From the NCBI RefSeq assembly GCF_014655715.1, contig NZ_BNBM01000016.1, positions 62,001 through 126,000 of the forward strand: 64,000 bases of DNA, written 5' to 3'. Below, in pieces: positions 1 to 8,573 of the stretch (positions are counted from its first letter, which is position 1; every line of letters begins with the position of its first letter). Below the pieces are notes generated by a model, which did no database searches, was not told the origin of the DNA, and saw nothing but the letters and a program-made list of their open reading frames with translations. The position numbers were made by a program, and so were the translations under genes. The stretch comes from Streptomyces lanatus (GTDB lineage: Bacteria > Actinomycetota > Actinomycetes > Streptomycetales > Streptomycetaceae).

Positions 1-619
1 TCTGCAGCAGCCAGGAGGAGAACGACCCCGTCACCGCGCCCAGCAGGGCCAGCCCGCCGGCCATCATCCCCATCGCGATCGCCCGGCCGCCCGTGGTCAC
101 CGGGGTGATGTCGCCGTAGCCGACCGTGCTGATGGTCTCGGCGGCCCACCACACCGCGTCCCCGAAGGTGCGCATGGTGGCGCCGGGCGCACCGCGTTCC
201 TGCTGGTAGACCGCGAGGGCGCCGGCGAATCCGAGGAGCAGGGTCGAAAGGCTCGCGTAGGCGATCACGCGCGCGTGCAGGGAGAGCCGGGGTTCGCCCT
301 GCCGGTGCTGGATGGCGTCGTAGAGCGGCACGATCCGCAGCGGCCGCAGCAGCGGCAGGATGACCACGACCGTGTGCAGGAAGTGCGTCCTGGCAAAGCG
401 TGGGAGGCGCTGCCCGCTCAGGCGCCAGCGCACCACGTAGTCCGCGGCGAACAGCATCCACATCGCCAGCATCGTGAACAGGCACAGGTCCTGCCAGAAG
501 GACGGCATGCTCTCCGCGAGCACACGGGCGGCATAGGCGGCCAGGAAGATCAGCGACGCCAGGAACAGCGGGATCTCCGTGCGCTGCTCCCAGCGGGCGT
601 AAGGGCTGTCGTCGTCCAC
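1..619 (-). CDS. Potassium channel family protein (3' end outside window)
   Basis: The gene reads leftward and runs off the window, so only the N-terminal ~206 residues are seen. Four hydrophobic segments can be read, then a pore loop and a further membrane helix. The pore loop carries the K+ selectivity filter TVGYGD followed by ITP, which is diagnostic of potassium channels. A basic stretch (RWRLSGQRLPRFAR) lies before the third segment, giving a layout like one-domain voltage-gated-type channels, but I cannot confirm voltage sensing. The likely role is K+ conductance across the cytoplasmic membrane. The start is taken as the GTG at 619 (VDDDSPYARW); no strong ribosome binding site precedes it, so the start is uncertain. 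Any C-terminal regulatory domain is not visible. Confidence 0.85.
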   Translation of the reverse strand, partial: MDDDSPYARWEQRTEIPLFLASLIFLAAYAARVLAESMPSFWQDLCLFTMLAMWMLFAADYVVRWRLSGQRLPRFARTHFLHTVVVILPLLRPLRIVPLYDAIQHRQGEPRLSLHARVIAYASLSTLLLGFAGALAVYQQERGAPGATMRTFGDAVWWAAETISTVGYGDITPVTTGGRAIAMGMMAGGLALLGAVTGSFSSWLLQ

Positions 620-697
620 CGGCCCAGCTTGGCCGGTGGCCGCTCTCCCGTCGCCCCGGCGACACGCCGCGAATGGACGAAGCCATATGCTTCACGC

Positions 698-1246
698 ATG
701 ACGAGTGAGCCGGAGCAGCAGTGGGGAGTGGGGATCCAGGACGCGTTCCAGCGCCTGTGGACGCCCCATCGGATGGCCTACATCCAGGGTGAGAACAAGC
801 CGACCGGTCCCGGTGCCGACGACGGCTGCCCCTTCTGCTCCATCCCGGCCAAGTCCGACGAGGACGGCCTGGTCGTCAGGCGCGGTGAGCAGGTGTACGC
901 GGTCCTGAACCTGTACCCCTACAACGGCGGCCACCTGATGGTCGTGCCCTATCGCCATGTCGCCGACTACACCGACCTCACCGAGCCGGAGACGATCGAG
1001 CTCGCCGCCCTGACCAAGCAGGCGATGACGGCCCTGCGGACCGCCTCGGGCGCCCATGGCTTCAACATCGGCATGAACCAGGGCACGGTCGCCGGCGCCG
1101 GTATCGCGGCCCATCTGCACCAGCACATCGTCCCGCGCTGGGGCGGCGACACGAACTTCATGCCGGTGGTGGGACACACGCGGGTGCTGCCGCAGCTCCT
1201 GGCGGACACGCGGAAGATGCTGGCGGAGGTCTGGCCGACCGCGTAG
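698..1246 (+). CDS. HIT-family hydrolase/phosphorylase, Ap4A phosphorylase-like
   Basis: A 182-residue histidine-triad protein. The active-site motif HLHQHIVPRW is present near the C-terminus, and the conserved stretches LWTPHRMAYI and VLNLYPYNGGHLMVVPYRH are typical of the actinobacterial group that includes the M. tuberculosis Ap4A phosphorylase Rv2613c. Members cleave dinucleoside polyphosphates through a nucleotidyl-histidine intermediate. The reading frame stays open far upstream, but the start is placed at ATG 698 (MTSEPEQQ) because family similarity begins shortly after it. In mycobacteria the same gene directly precedes pgsA-patA-pimA; here an unknown membrane protein and an EF-G paralogue are inserted on the other strand. 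Substrate is inferred from family only. Confidence 0.9.
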   Translation: MTSEPEQQWGVGIQDAFQRLWTPHRMAYIQGENKPTGPGADDGCPFCSIPAKSDEDGLVVRRGEQVYAVLNLYPYNGGHLMVVPYRHVADYTDLTEPETIELAALTKQAMTALRTASGAHGFNIGMNQGTVAGAGIAAHLHQHIVPRWGGDTNFMPVVGHTRVLPQLLADTRKMLAEVWPTA

Positions 1247-1262
1247 GCAGGGCCATGCGTCG

Positions 1263-1287
1263 GGTGCCCTCGAAAGCCGAGGGCACC
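1263..1287. terminator. Bidirectional hairpin terminator between convergent genes
   Basis: Perfect 10-bp inverted repeat GGTGCCCTCG / CGAGGGCACC with a 5-base loop. It lies between the stop codons of the HIT gene (plus) and the membrane protein gene (minus), so it can serve both. There is no long T-run, as is common in Streptomyces. Confidence 0.7.
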
Positions 1288-1291
1288 ACTG

Positions 1292-2953
1292 TCACGCGTC
1301 GTACAGGTCCGCCTTCCGGGGCGACGGATCCTGCACCGCCGTGCTCAGGAACGACGACCTCGCACCGAACTTCTCGGTGTCCACACCGTTCTCACCCAGC
1401 ACCTTGATCGCCGCCGCGTGCACCACCCGAAGCACCGGTGTCGCGGCGCGCAGCGCGTCGTCGGCCATGAAGCGGTGCCGCCACGGCTGATCCGCCCACG
1501 CGTGCCGCAGGCCGAACGGCTCGGGGAGACCGATCGTCCCGCCGAGCCAGTTCAGCAGCGGGGGATACCAGGAGATCGGGGCACGCACCGCCAGACGTAC
1601 CACCTCGTCGCTGTTGACCAGCGGAAGCTTCACCTTGCGGGTCTCCCACGGCTTGAACGACTTGGTGACCTCCTTGGTCGGCGCCTCCGGCTTCTCCTGG
1701 AACAGCCCGTTCACCGGGCCGAGGGCGTGCCCGGTCACCTCGATGCGCAGCGTCTCGTGGAGCACGGTCACGGTGATCAGCATGGTGATGATCAACTGCC
1801 CGTCCCAGAGCGTCCATTGCACGCCCAGGTAGTGCCGGTCACCGCTGCCGAACTGCTGCTTGTTGCAGATGTCCTGTATGGCGTGCGACTTGACCACGTA
1901 CGCCTCGACGTCCGTGCCCTCCGGCCGGGACACCGCCTTGGCGCCCTCGGCGATCGGCGTGACCACCCAGTGCCGTATCGAGGGCTTGGGGAAGCCTCCG
2001 GTGTTCAGCGGGCCGCGCTCCAGCATGCGCAGCTGGTCGTGGATCGCGCGGATCACGTCCCAGCTGCGGAAGGGGTGGATCTCCCGGGTGGAGTCGGCGG
2101 CCACCAGATCCTCGGCGAGCTGCCAGCTGCCCCAACGGGTGCCCATGCCCAGTATTCCCTTGGGCCCGGCGTAGAAGACGGAGTTGGACTGCTGCTCGGC
2201 GCTGAGCTTGGCGAGCGACTGGCGCAGCTGCTCGGCCTGGGTCTCGGTGGGGCTGGTCGGCACCGCCTCCGGCACCTTCGCGCCGACGCTGCTGCCGGCC
2301 AGCAGGCTGTCCCATCGCTCCCGCAGATCCCGCGCGGTGCGCTCACAGACCTGCTTCGCCCAGAACCAGCCGACGACCGGCATGAGGACACAGGCCCGCG
2401 AATACCAGGCCCAGAAACCGGTGAACGGCATCCGGAGCAGGAAGATCACGGCGAACGCGCCCGCCGCGACGAGCAGCGCGGTGGCGAGCGCGCCGCCCCG
2501 CTTCGCGTCCCGCTTGACGATGGTGGTGCGCAGTGTGAAGACCAGCAGCCACAGCAGGAGCCCGGGCAGGAACAGCACACCGCAGACGACCATGATCGCG
2601 CTGAGCATCCGGTCACGGGTCTTGCGGATGTTGTTGGCGGCCAGGGCGTGCTCGACCACCACCTGCGGCTCGGTGCCGAAGGACTGGATCAGGGGCTTGC
2701 GGCCGGCGCCGAGCATGCGGTCGACCACGGCCCGCGAGTAGGCCTCACCCAGGTTGGGCCGGAAGATCTTGGCCCACTTGCGGCCGGCCTTGACGTCGGT
2801 CTTGTGCCATTCGTTGTCGGCCTTCTTGATGTCCTCGTACGCGTTGTCCCGATAGGCGGCCGAGGCCAGCGCGAACGTCGCCGTCTGCCCCTCGCCCGCC
2901 GTGCGAGGCACCTGCGGACCGAAGATGTCCGCGTAACCGCCCTCAACGGTCAT
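1292..2953 (-). CDS. Hypothetical multi-pass membrane protein, 553 aa
   Basis: I do not recognise a family. The N-terminal ~110 residues are soluble, followed by hydrophobic segments around VVCGVLFLPGLLLWLLVF, a second stretch with ALLVAAGAFAVIFLL, and a third with VLMPVVGWFWA. Next comes a long region with charged and helical character (AEQLRQSLAKLSAEQQS) and a large C-terminal soluble part with another hydrophobic strand (LIITMLITVTVLHETL). The ORF extends to GTG 3013, but ATG 2953 is preferred because a GGGGGCGGG purine-rich stretch precedes it while the upstream GTG lacks one. It converges on the HIT gene and sits downstream of the EF-G paralogue on the same strand with a 204-bp gap. Function unknown. 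Confidence 0.75.
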   Translation of the reverse strand: MTVEGGYADIFGPQVPRTAGEGQTATFALASAAYRDNAYEDIKKADNEWHKTDVKAGRKWAKIFRPNLGEAYSRAVVDRMLGAGRKPLIQSFGTEPQVVVEHALAANNIRKTRDRMLSAIMVVCGVLFLPGLLLWLLVFTLRTTIVKRDAKRGGALATALLVAAGAFAVIFLLRMPFTGFWAWYSRACVLMPVVGWFWAKQVCERTARDLRERWDSLLAGSSVGAKVPEAVPTSPTETQAEQLRQSLAKLSAEQQSNSVFYAGPKGILGMGTRWGSWQLAEDLVAADSTREIHPFRSWDVIRAIHDQLRMLERGPLNTGGFPKPSIRHWVVTPIAEGAKAVSRPEGTDVEAYVVKSHAIQDICNKQQFGSGDRHYLGVQWTLWDGQLIITMLITVTVLHETLRIEVTGHALGPVNGLFQEKPEAPTKEVTKSFKPWETRKVKLPLVNSDEVVRLAVRAPISWYPPLLNWLGGTIGLPEPFGLRHAWADQPWRHRFMADDALRAATPVLRVVHAAAIKVLGENGVDTEKFGARSSFLSTAVQDPSPRKADLYDA

Positions 2954-3156
2954 TCCCGCCCCCAGTCGCCGCACTGTCGCTTCTGCGGCCTTCCCGACTT
3001 CCGTACCGCGCACACCTGTTGATCAATGATCAGAGTATCCTCCGCCACCGACAATCGTCGGCGGACGGCCGAAGCCGCCCGCCGACGCGGAGGGGAGCGT
3101 TCCGCAAGGGCGCTCGGAGGCGCGGGGCACGGTCACTTGGTGGCGCCCGGCGCCAA

Positions 3157-5355
3157 CTACGAGGCGTCGCGCGTCTCTTCACGAATCCTTTCCGCGATCT
3201 GCTGCGGCATCGGTTCGTGCCGCGCGTACGCACGGTTGAAGCGGGCGGTGCCGTGCGACAGCGACCGCAGATCGACGGCGTACCGCCCGATCTCGATCTC
3301 CGGCACCTCGGCCTTGATGAGAGTGCGGCCACCGCTGGTCTGCTCGGTGCCCAGGACGCGGCCGCGTCGCCCGGACAGGTCGCTCATGACGGCCCCGACA
3401 TAGTCGTCGCCGACGAGCACGGACACCTCGGCCACCGGCTCCAGCAGATGGATCTTCGCGTCGGCCGCCGCCTCCCGCAGCGCGAGCGCGCCCGCCGTCT
3501 GGAAGGCGGCGTCGGAGGAGTCCACCGAGTGCGCCTTGCCGTCGAGCAGGGTGATCCGGATGTCGACGAGCGGATGACCGGCCGCGACGCCCCTGGCCGC
3601 CTGGGCCCTGACGCCCTTCTCGACCGACGGGATGAACTGCCGGGGCACGGCGCCGCCGACCACCTTGTCCACGAACTCGATGCCCGAGCCGCCCGGCAGC
3701 GGCTCCACCTCGATCTCGCAGATCGCGTACTGCCCGTGGCCGCCGGACTGCTTCACATGCCGCCCACGCCCCGCCGACTTGTTCGCGAACGTCTCCCGCA
3801 GGGACACCCGGTGCGGTACGACGTCGACCTGGACGCCGTAGCGGCTGCGCAGCCGTTCCAGGGCGACGTCCGCGTGCGCCTCGCCCAGGGCCCACAGCAC
3901 GACCTGGTGGGTGGACTGGTTCTGCTCCAGGCGCATCGTCGGGTCCTCGGCGACCAGCCGGGACAGGCCCTGCGACAGCTTGTCCTCGTCCGCCTTGCTG
4001 TGCGCCTGGATGGCCAGCGGCAGCAGCGGGTCCGGCATCTGCCAGGGCTCCATCAGCAGCGGATCGTCCTTGGCCGACAGGGTGTCGCCGGTCTCCGCGC
4101 GGCTCAGCTTCGCCACGCACGCGAGGTCACCGGCGATGCAGTGGCTGAGCGTGCGCTGCTGTTTGCCGAAGGGCGCGGACAGGGCGCCGATGCGCTCGTC
4201 GACGTCGTGGTCCTCGTGGCCGCGGTCGGCAAGGCCGTGCCCGGAGACGTGCACCGTCTCGTCGGGGCGCAGGGTGCCGGAGAACACGCGCACCATCGAC
4301 ACACGGCCGACGTAGGGGTCGGACGCGGTCTTCACGACCTCCGCGACCAGCGGCCCGTCCGGATCGCACAGCTTCAGCTCGCGCGGTTTGCCGTCGACCG
4401 TGGTGACCTGGGGCGCCGCGCGCTCCAGCGGGGTCGGGAAGCCGCCCGTGATCAGCTCGAGGACCTCGACCGTGCCGAGGCCCTGGCGGGCTCCGTCGAC
4501 GGCGGGGGCGGCGGCCAGGACGGGGAAGAAGGTGCCGCGCGCGACGGCCCGCTCCAGGTCCTCGATGAGCGTCTTGACGTCGACCTGCTCACCGCCGAGA
4601 TAGCGGTCCATGAGGGTCTCGTCCTCGCTCTCGGCGATGATCCCCTCGATCAGCCGGTTGCGGGCCTCGTCGATCTCGGGAAGCTGGTCCTCGCCCGGCT
4701 CGGACTCCTTGCGCTCCCCGGTGGAGTACTCGAACAGCTTCTGCGACAGCAGCCCGATCAGACCGGTCACGGGCGCGTGCCCGTCCGGGCCCTGGGGGCC
4801 GTGCAGGGGCAGATACAGCGGGAGCACCGCGTCGGGGTCGTCCCCGCCGAAGGCCTCCGCGCAGATCCGCGTCATCTCCTCGTAGTCGGCCCGCGCCGCT
4901 TCCAGATGCGTGACGACGATCGCGCGCGGCATGCCGACGGCCGCGCACTCCTCCCACACCATGCGGGTCGAGCCGTCCACGCCGTCCGAGGCCGAGACGA
5001 CGAAAAGGGCCGCGTCCGCGGCTCGCAGACCGGCCCTGAGTTCCCCGACGAAATCGGCGTATCCGGGGGTGTCCAGAAGATTGACCTTGATGCCGTCCCA
5101 TTCGACCGGCACCAGGGAGAGCTGCACCGAGCGTTGCTGCCGGTGCTCGATGTCGTCGTAGTCGGAGACCGTGCCGCCGTCCTCCACGCGGCCCGCCCGA
5201 TTCACTGCCCCCGCGGTCAGCGCGAGGGCTTCCACCAAGGTGGTCTTGCCCGATCCGGAGTGGCCGACCAGCACCACATTCCGTACGGACGCGGGGTGGT
5301 CGGCCGCTGTAGCCCTGCCGGCGGCTCCGGGGTGTGCGTTCGCCTTGTCGCCCAT
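3157..5355 (-). CDS. Elongation factor G-like protein (EF-G2 type), divergent GTPase
   Basis: A 732-residue translational GTPase with the EF-G layout: G domain, domain II, then the C-terminal domains III-V. The P-loop GHSGSGKT lies at 31-38. The G3 motif reads DTPGY (95-99) where EF-G normally has DTPGH; that histidine is the residue that activates water for GTP hydrolysis. At the G4 position normally occupied by NKxD the protein reads THLE (149-152). It is therefore a paralogue, not the main fusA product, which is normally encoded next to rpsL/rpsG. Start ATG 5355 has a clear GGGAGG ribosome binding site and removes 48 unsupported upstream residues. It is divergent from pgsA. A role in translation or ribosome binding is inferred; GTPase activity is doubtful. 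Confidence 0.9.
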   Translation of the reverse strand: MGDKANAHPGAAGRATAADHPASVRNVVLVGHSGSGKTTLVEALALTAGAVNRAGRVEDGGTVSDYDDIEHRQQRSVQLSLVPVEWDGIKVNLLDTPGYADFVGELRAGLRAADAALFVVSASDGVDGSTRMVWEECAAVGMPRAIVVTHLEAARADYEEMTRICAEAFGGDDPDAVLPLYLPLHGPQGPDGHAPVTGLIGLLSQKLFEYSTGERKESEPGEDQLPEIDEARNRLIEGIIAESEDETLMDRYLGGEQVDVKTLIEDLERAVARGTFFPVLAAAPAVDGARQGLGTVEVLELITGGFPTPLERAAPQVTTVDGKPRELKLCDPDGPLVAEVVKTASDPYVGRVSMVRVFSGTLRPDETVHVSGHGLADRGHEDHDVDERIGALSAPFGKQQRTLSHCIAGDLACVAKLSRAETGDTLSAKDDPLLMEPWQMPDPLLPLAIQAHSKADEDKLSQGLSRLVAEDPTMRLEQNQSTHQVVLWALGEAHADVALERLRSRYGVQVDVVPHRVSLRETFANKSAGRGRHVKQSGGHGQYAICEIEVEPLPGGSGIEFVDKVVGGAVPRQFIPSVEKGVRAQAARGVAAGHPLVDIRITLLDGKAHSVDSSDAAFQTAGALALREAAADAKIHLLEPVAEVSVLVGDDYVGAVMSDLSGRRGRVLGTEQTSGGRTLIKAEVPEIEIGRYAVDLRSLSHGTARFNRAYARHEPMPQQIAERIREETRDAS

Positions 5356-5630
5356 GATCCTGCCTCCCGTGCACGGTGAGGTCACTGTGGGCGCGGACAT
5401 GCGGACCCGCGTGCGGTGGCGGCTCCGGTGACGCCCGCGGTCCTTCGAGCTTTCCACTCCCGTCACGGTGCGTCCATACGGCGGACGCGATCGCGCCATC
5501 CGCGACCGGTGACCGGGGCCGCCGGAGCGCTGTACGAGTGCCCGGCGGTCGCACGCACGCGCGCGTGGCTACGATGGGCCAGCCGGTGGCCAGCAGGGGC
5601 CGCCCGGCCACACCGACCCTCGGGAAGGCC

Positions 5631-6311
5631 ATGCTGAACAAGTACGCGCGTGCATTCTTCACGCGTGTCCTCACACCGTTCGCCGCGTTTCTGATCCGGC
5701 GGGGGGTCAGCCCCGACACGGTCACGCTCATCGGCACGGCCGGTGTGGTCGCGGGCGCGCTGGTCTTCTACCCCATGGGCGAGTTCTTCTGGGGCACGGT
5801 CGTGATCACGCTCTTCGTGTTCTCCGACCTCGTCGACGGCAACATGGCCCGCCAGCTGGGCCGCTCCAGCCGCTGGGGCGCCTTCCTGGACTCCACCCTC
5901 GACCGGGTCGCCGACGGTGCGATCTTCGGTGGCTTCATCCTCTGGTACGCCGGTGGCGGCGACGACCTCGTCCTGTGCGCCGTCTCGATCTTCTGCCTGG
6001 CCAGCGGCCAGGTGGTGTCGTACACCAAGGCACGCGGTGAGTCGATCGGGCTGCCGGTCGCCGTCAACGGCCTCGTCGAGCGGGCCGAGCGCCTGGTGAT
6101 CTCGCTGGTCGCCGCCGGTTTCGCGGGCATGCACAAGTTCGGGGTGCCCGGCATCCAGTACCTGCTGCCCGTCGCCCTGTGGATCGTCGCGGTCGGCAGC
6201 CTGGTCACGCTGATCCAGCGCGTCGTCACCGTCCGCCGTGAGTCCGCCGAGGCGGAGGCCGCCGCGGCGGCGCCGGAGAACGCCTCCCATGGCAGCGAGG
6301 CCGCCAAGTGA
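5631..6311 (+). CDS. pgsA: Phosphatidylinositol phosphate synthase (CDP-alcohol phosphatidyltransferase)
   Basis: A 226-residue integral membrane enzyme that joins CDP-diacylglycerol to inositol 1-phosphate, the first committed step of phosphatidylinositol and PIM synthesis in actinobacteria. The full CDP-OH motif is visible: DLVDGNMARQ followed by GAFLDSTLD, matching D-x2-DG-x2-AR-x8-G-x3-D-x3-D. About six hydrophobic segments follow the family pattern. ATG 5631 (MLNKYARAFF) is chosen over the longer open frame, with GGGAAGG just upstream. A possible -10 element TACGAT lies at 5570-5575. Its stop overlaps the start of the acyltransferase gene, so the two are translationally coupled, and pimA follows in the same way. 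The lipid product is inferred from this context. Confidence 0.92.
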   Translation: MLNKYARAFFTRVLTPFAAFLIRRGVSPDTVTLIGTAGVVAGALVFYPMGEFFWGTVVITLFVFSDLVDGNMARQLGRSSRWGAFLDSTLDRVADGAIFGGFILWYAGGGDDLVLCAVSIFCLASGQVVSYTKARGESIGLPVAVNGLVERAERLVISLVAAGFAGMHKFGVPGIQYLLPVALWIVAVGSLVTLIQRVVTVRRESAEAEAAAAAPENASHGSEAAK

Positions 6312-7216
6312 GTTCCCGGGACCGGCTCACCGACGCGCTGTACGGACTCGGCTGGGGCACCGTCAAGAAGCTCCCCGAGCCGGTCGCCGTACGGCTCGGC
6401 CGGACCATCGCCGACCTCGCCTGGAAGCAGCGCGGCAAGGGCGTGCGGCGCCTGGAGAGCAACTACGCGCGCGTGGTGCCCGACGCGAGCCCTGAGCGCC
6501 TCGCGGAGCTCTCGCGCGCGGGCATGCGCTCGTACCTGCGCTACTGGATGGAGTCCTTCCGGCTGCCCGCCTGGAGCCCGGAGCGCATAAAGAACGGCTT
6601 CGACCCCAAGGACGTCCACCACCTCACCGACGGTCTGGCCTCCGACCAGGGCGTCATCCTCGCCCTGCCGCACCTGGGCAACTGGGACCTCGCCGGCGCC
6701 TGGGTCACCACCAAGCTGGAGACACCGTTCACCACGGTCGCCGAGCGCCTCAAGCCCGAGACGCTCTACGACCGCTTCGTCGCCTACCGCGAGGGCCTCG
6801 GCATGGAGGTCCTCCCGCACAGCGGCGGCACCGCCTTCGGCACCCTGGCCCGCAGGCTGCGCGACGGCGGCCTGGTCTGCCTGGTCTCCGACCGCGACCT
6901 GTCCGCCTCCGGCGTCGAGGTGGACTTCTTCGGCGCCACCGCCCGGATGCCGGCGGGCCCCGCGCTGCTCGCCCAGCAGACCGGGGCGCTGCTGCTCCCC
7001 GTGACGCTCTGGTACGACGAGTCGCCGGTCATGCGAGGCCGGGTGCATCCCCCGATCGAGGTACCCGAGTCAGGTACCCGGGCCGAGAAGACGTCTGTCA
7101 TGACGCAGGCGCTGGCCGATGCCTTCGCCTCGGGGATCGCCGAACATCCGGAGGACTGGCACATGCTTCAGCGCTTGTGGCTCGACGACCTCGACCCCGC
7201 GAAGGGACCCTCGTGA
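6308..7216 (+). CDS. patA: Phosphatidylinositol mannoside acyltransferase (PatA, HtrB/LpxL superfamily)
   Basis: A 302-residue membrane-associated acyltransferase. The catalytic HxxxxD motif is seen in LPHLGNWDLAG. The family transfers an acyl chain to the mannose of phosphatidylinositol monomannoside. The GTG start at 6308 overlaps the pgsA stop by four bases (GTGA), and the stop overlaps the pimA start likewise. This places it in a three-gene operon pgsA-patA-pimA, the same order as in mycobacteria. Annotated elsewhere as a lipid A biosynthesis lauroyl acyltransferase because of superfamily similarity; that role does not apply to a Gram-positive. Confidence 0.9.
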   Translation: MSSRDRLTDALYGLGWGTVKKLPEPVAVRLGRTIADLAWKQRGKGVRRLESNYARVVPDASPERLAELSRAGMRSYLRYWMESFRLPAWSPERIKNGFDPKDVHHLTDGLASDQGVILALPHLGNWDLAGAWVTTKLETPFTTVAERLKPETLYDRFVAYREGLGMEVLPHSGGTAFGTLARRLRDGGLVCLVSDRDLSASGVEVDFFGATARMPAGPALLAQQTGALLLPVTLWYDESPVMRGRVHPPIEVPESGTRAEKTSVMTQALADAFASGIAEHPEDWHMLQRLWLDDLDPAKGPS

Positions 7217-8388
7217 GGATCGGCATCGTCTGCCCGTACTCCTGGGACGTCCCCGGGGGCGTCCAGTTCCACATCCGCGACCTCGCCGAGTACTTCATCC
7301 GGCTCGGCCACGAGGTGTCCGTCCTCGCCCCCGCCGACGACGACACCCCGCTCCCGCCGTACGTCGTCTCCGCGGGCCGCGCCGTCCCGGTGCCGTACAA
7401 CGGCTCGGTCGCCCGGCTGAACTTCGGCTTCCTCTCGGCGGCCCGGGTGCGCCGCTGGCTGCACGACGGCCGCTTCGACGTCATCCACATCCATGAGCCG
7501 ACGTCCCCGTCCCTGGGCCTGCTGGCCTGCTGGGCGGCGCAGGGCCCCATCGTGGCGACCTTCCACACCTCCAACCCGCGCTCGCGGGCCATGATCGCCG
7601 CGTACGCCATCCTCCAGGCGGCCCTGGAGAAGATCAGCGCCCGGATCGCGGTCAGCGAGTACGCCCGCCGCACCCTCGTGGAGCACCTCGGCGGCGACGC
7701 GGTCGTCATCCCCAACGGCGTCGACGTCGACTTCTTCGCCAAGGCCGAGCCCAACCCCGAGTGGCAGGGCGACACCATCGGCTTCATGGGCCGCATCGAC
7801 GAGCCCCGCAAGGGCCTGCCGGTCCTGATGCGGGCCCTGCCCAAGATCCTCGCCGCCCGCCCGCAGACGCGGCTCCTGGTGGCCGGCCGGGGCGACGAGG
7901 AGGAGGCCGTGGAGTCCCTCCCCGCCGAGCTGCGCTCCCGGGTCGAGTTCCTCGGCATGATCAGCGACGAGGACAAGGCCCGCTTCCTGCGCAGCGTCGA
8001 CCTGTACGTCGCTCCCAACACCGGCGGCGAGAGCTTCGGGATCATCCTGGTCGAGGCGATGTCGGCCGGCGCCCCCGTCCTCGCCTCCGACCTCGACGCC
8101 TTCGCCCAGGTCCTCGACCAGGGCGCGGCCGGCGAACTCTTCACCAACGAGGACGGGGACGCCCTCGCCGAGGCGGCGGTACGCCTCCTGGAGGACCCGG
8201 CCCGCCTTGCCCAGCTGAGGGAGCGGGGCAGCGCTCATGTACGCCGCTTCGACTGGTCGACCGTCGGCGCGGACATCCTGTCGGTCTACGAGACGGTGAC
8301 GGCGGGCGCGGCGGCGGTGGCGGCGGACGAGCGGGCCGGGGGCGGCGGGAGCGGGCTGCGGGCCCGGTTGGGGTTGGCGCGGGACTGA
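7213..8388 (+). CDS. pimA: Phosphatidylinositol alpha-mannosyltransferase (GT4)
   Basis: A 391-residue glycosyltransferase that adds mannose from GDP-mannose to phosphatidylinositol at the inner face of the membrane. The N-terminal Rossmann domain carries the GGVQFHI loop typical of GT4 enzymes. The C-terminal domain has GESFGIILVEAMSAG, the E-x7-E motif that contacts the nucleotide sugar. Start GTG 7213 (VRIGIVCPYSWD) overlaps the stop of the acyltransferase gene; the longer frame beginning at 7177 is not supported. The C-terminus is a low-complexity Ala/Gly/Arg tail. Last gene of the pgsA-patA-pimA operon; a Streptomyces-type intergenic repeat follows. Confidence 0.92.
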   Translation: MRIGIVCPYSWDVPGGVQFHIRDLAEYFIRLGHEVSVLAPADDDTPLPPYVVSAGRAVPVPYNGSVARLNFGFLSAARVRRWLHDGRFDVIHIHEPTSPSLGLLACWAAQGPIVATFHTSNPRSRAMIAAYAILQAALEKISARIAVSEYARRTLVEHLGGDAVVIPNGVDVDFFAKAEPNPEWQGDTIGFMGRIDEPRKGLPVLMRALPKILAARPQTRLLVAGRGDEEEAVESLPAELRSRVEFLGMISDEDKARFLRSVDLYVAPNTGGESFGIILVEAMSAGAPVLASDLDAFAQVLDQGAAGELFTNEDGDALAEAAVRLLEDPARLAQLRERGSAHVRRFDWSTVGADILSVYETVTAGAAAVAADERAGGGGSGLRARLGLARD

Positions 8389-8395
8389 CACGGCC

Positions 8396-8515
8396 GGAAA
8401 ATCAGCCCCTCCGGCGCTTGAGGAGCGGGGGTTCAGGGGCCAGCGCCCCCTGGCGGGGTCGAAGGGGCAGCGCCCCTTCAGGATGGGACGGGTAGGGGCG
8501 GCGGGGGTGAGAACC
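8396..8515. repeat. Streptomyces-type intergenic repeat element with internal hairpins
   Basis: This stretch has the character of a dispersed element I recognise from Streptomyces genomes: a CAGCCCCTCCGGCG core followed by GGAGCGGGGG and repeated GGGGCAGCGCCCC blocks. It contains small palindromes, for example GAAGGGGC-agc-GCCCCTTC at 8461-8479. It may act as the terminator for pimA. No second copy was noticed in this window. Confidence 0.6.
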
Positions 8516-8573
8516 ACCCGACGGTCACCACCGCCCGCAATCCGGCCGACCCGGCAGAGCTAGTCTGCCGCCC

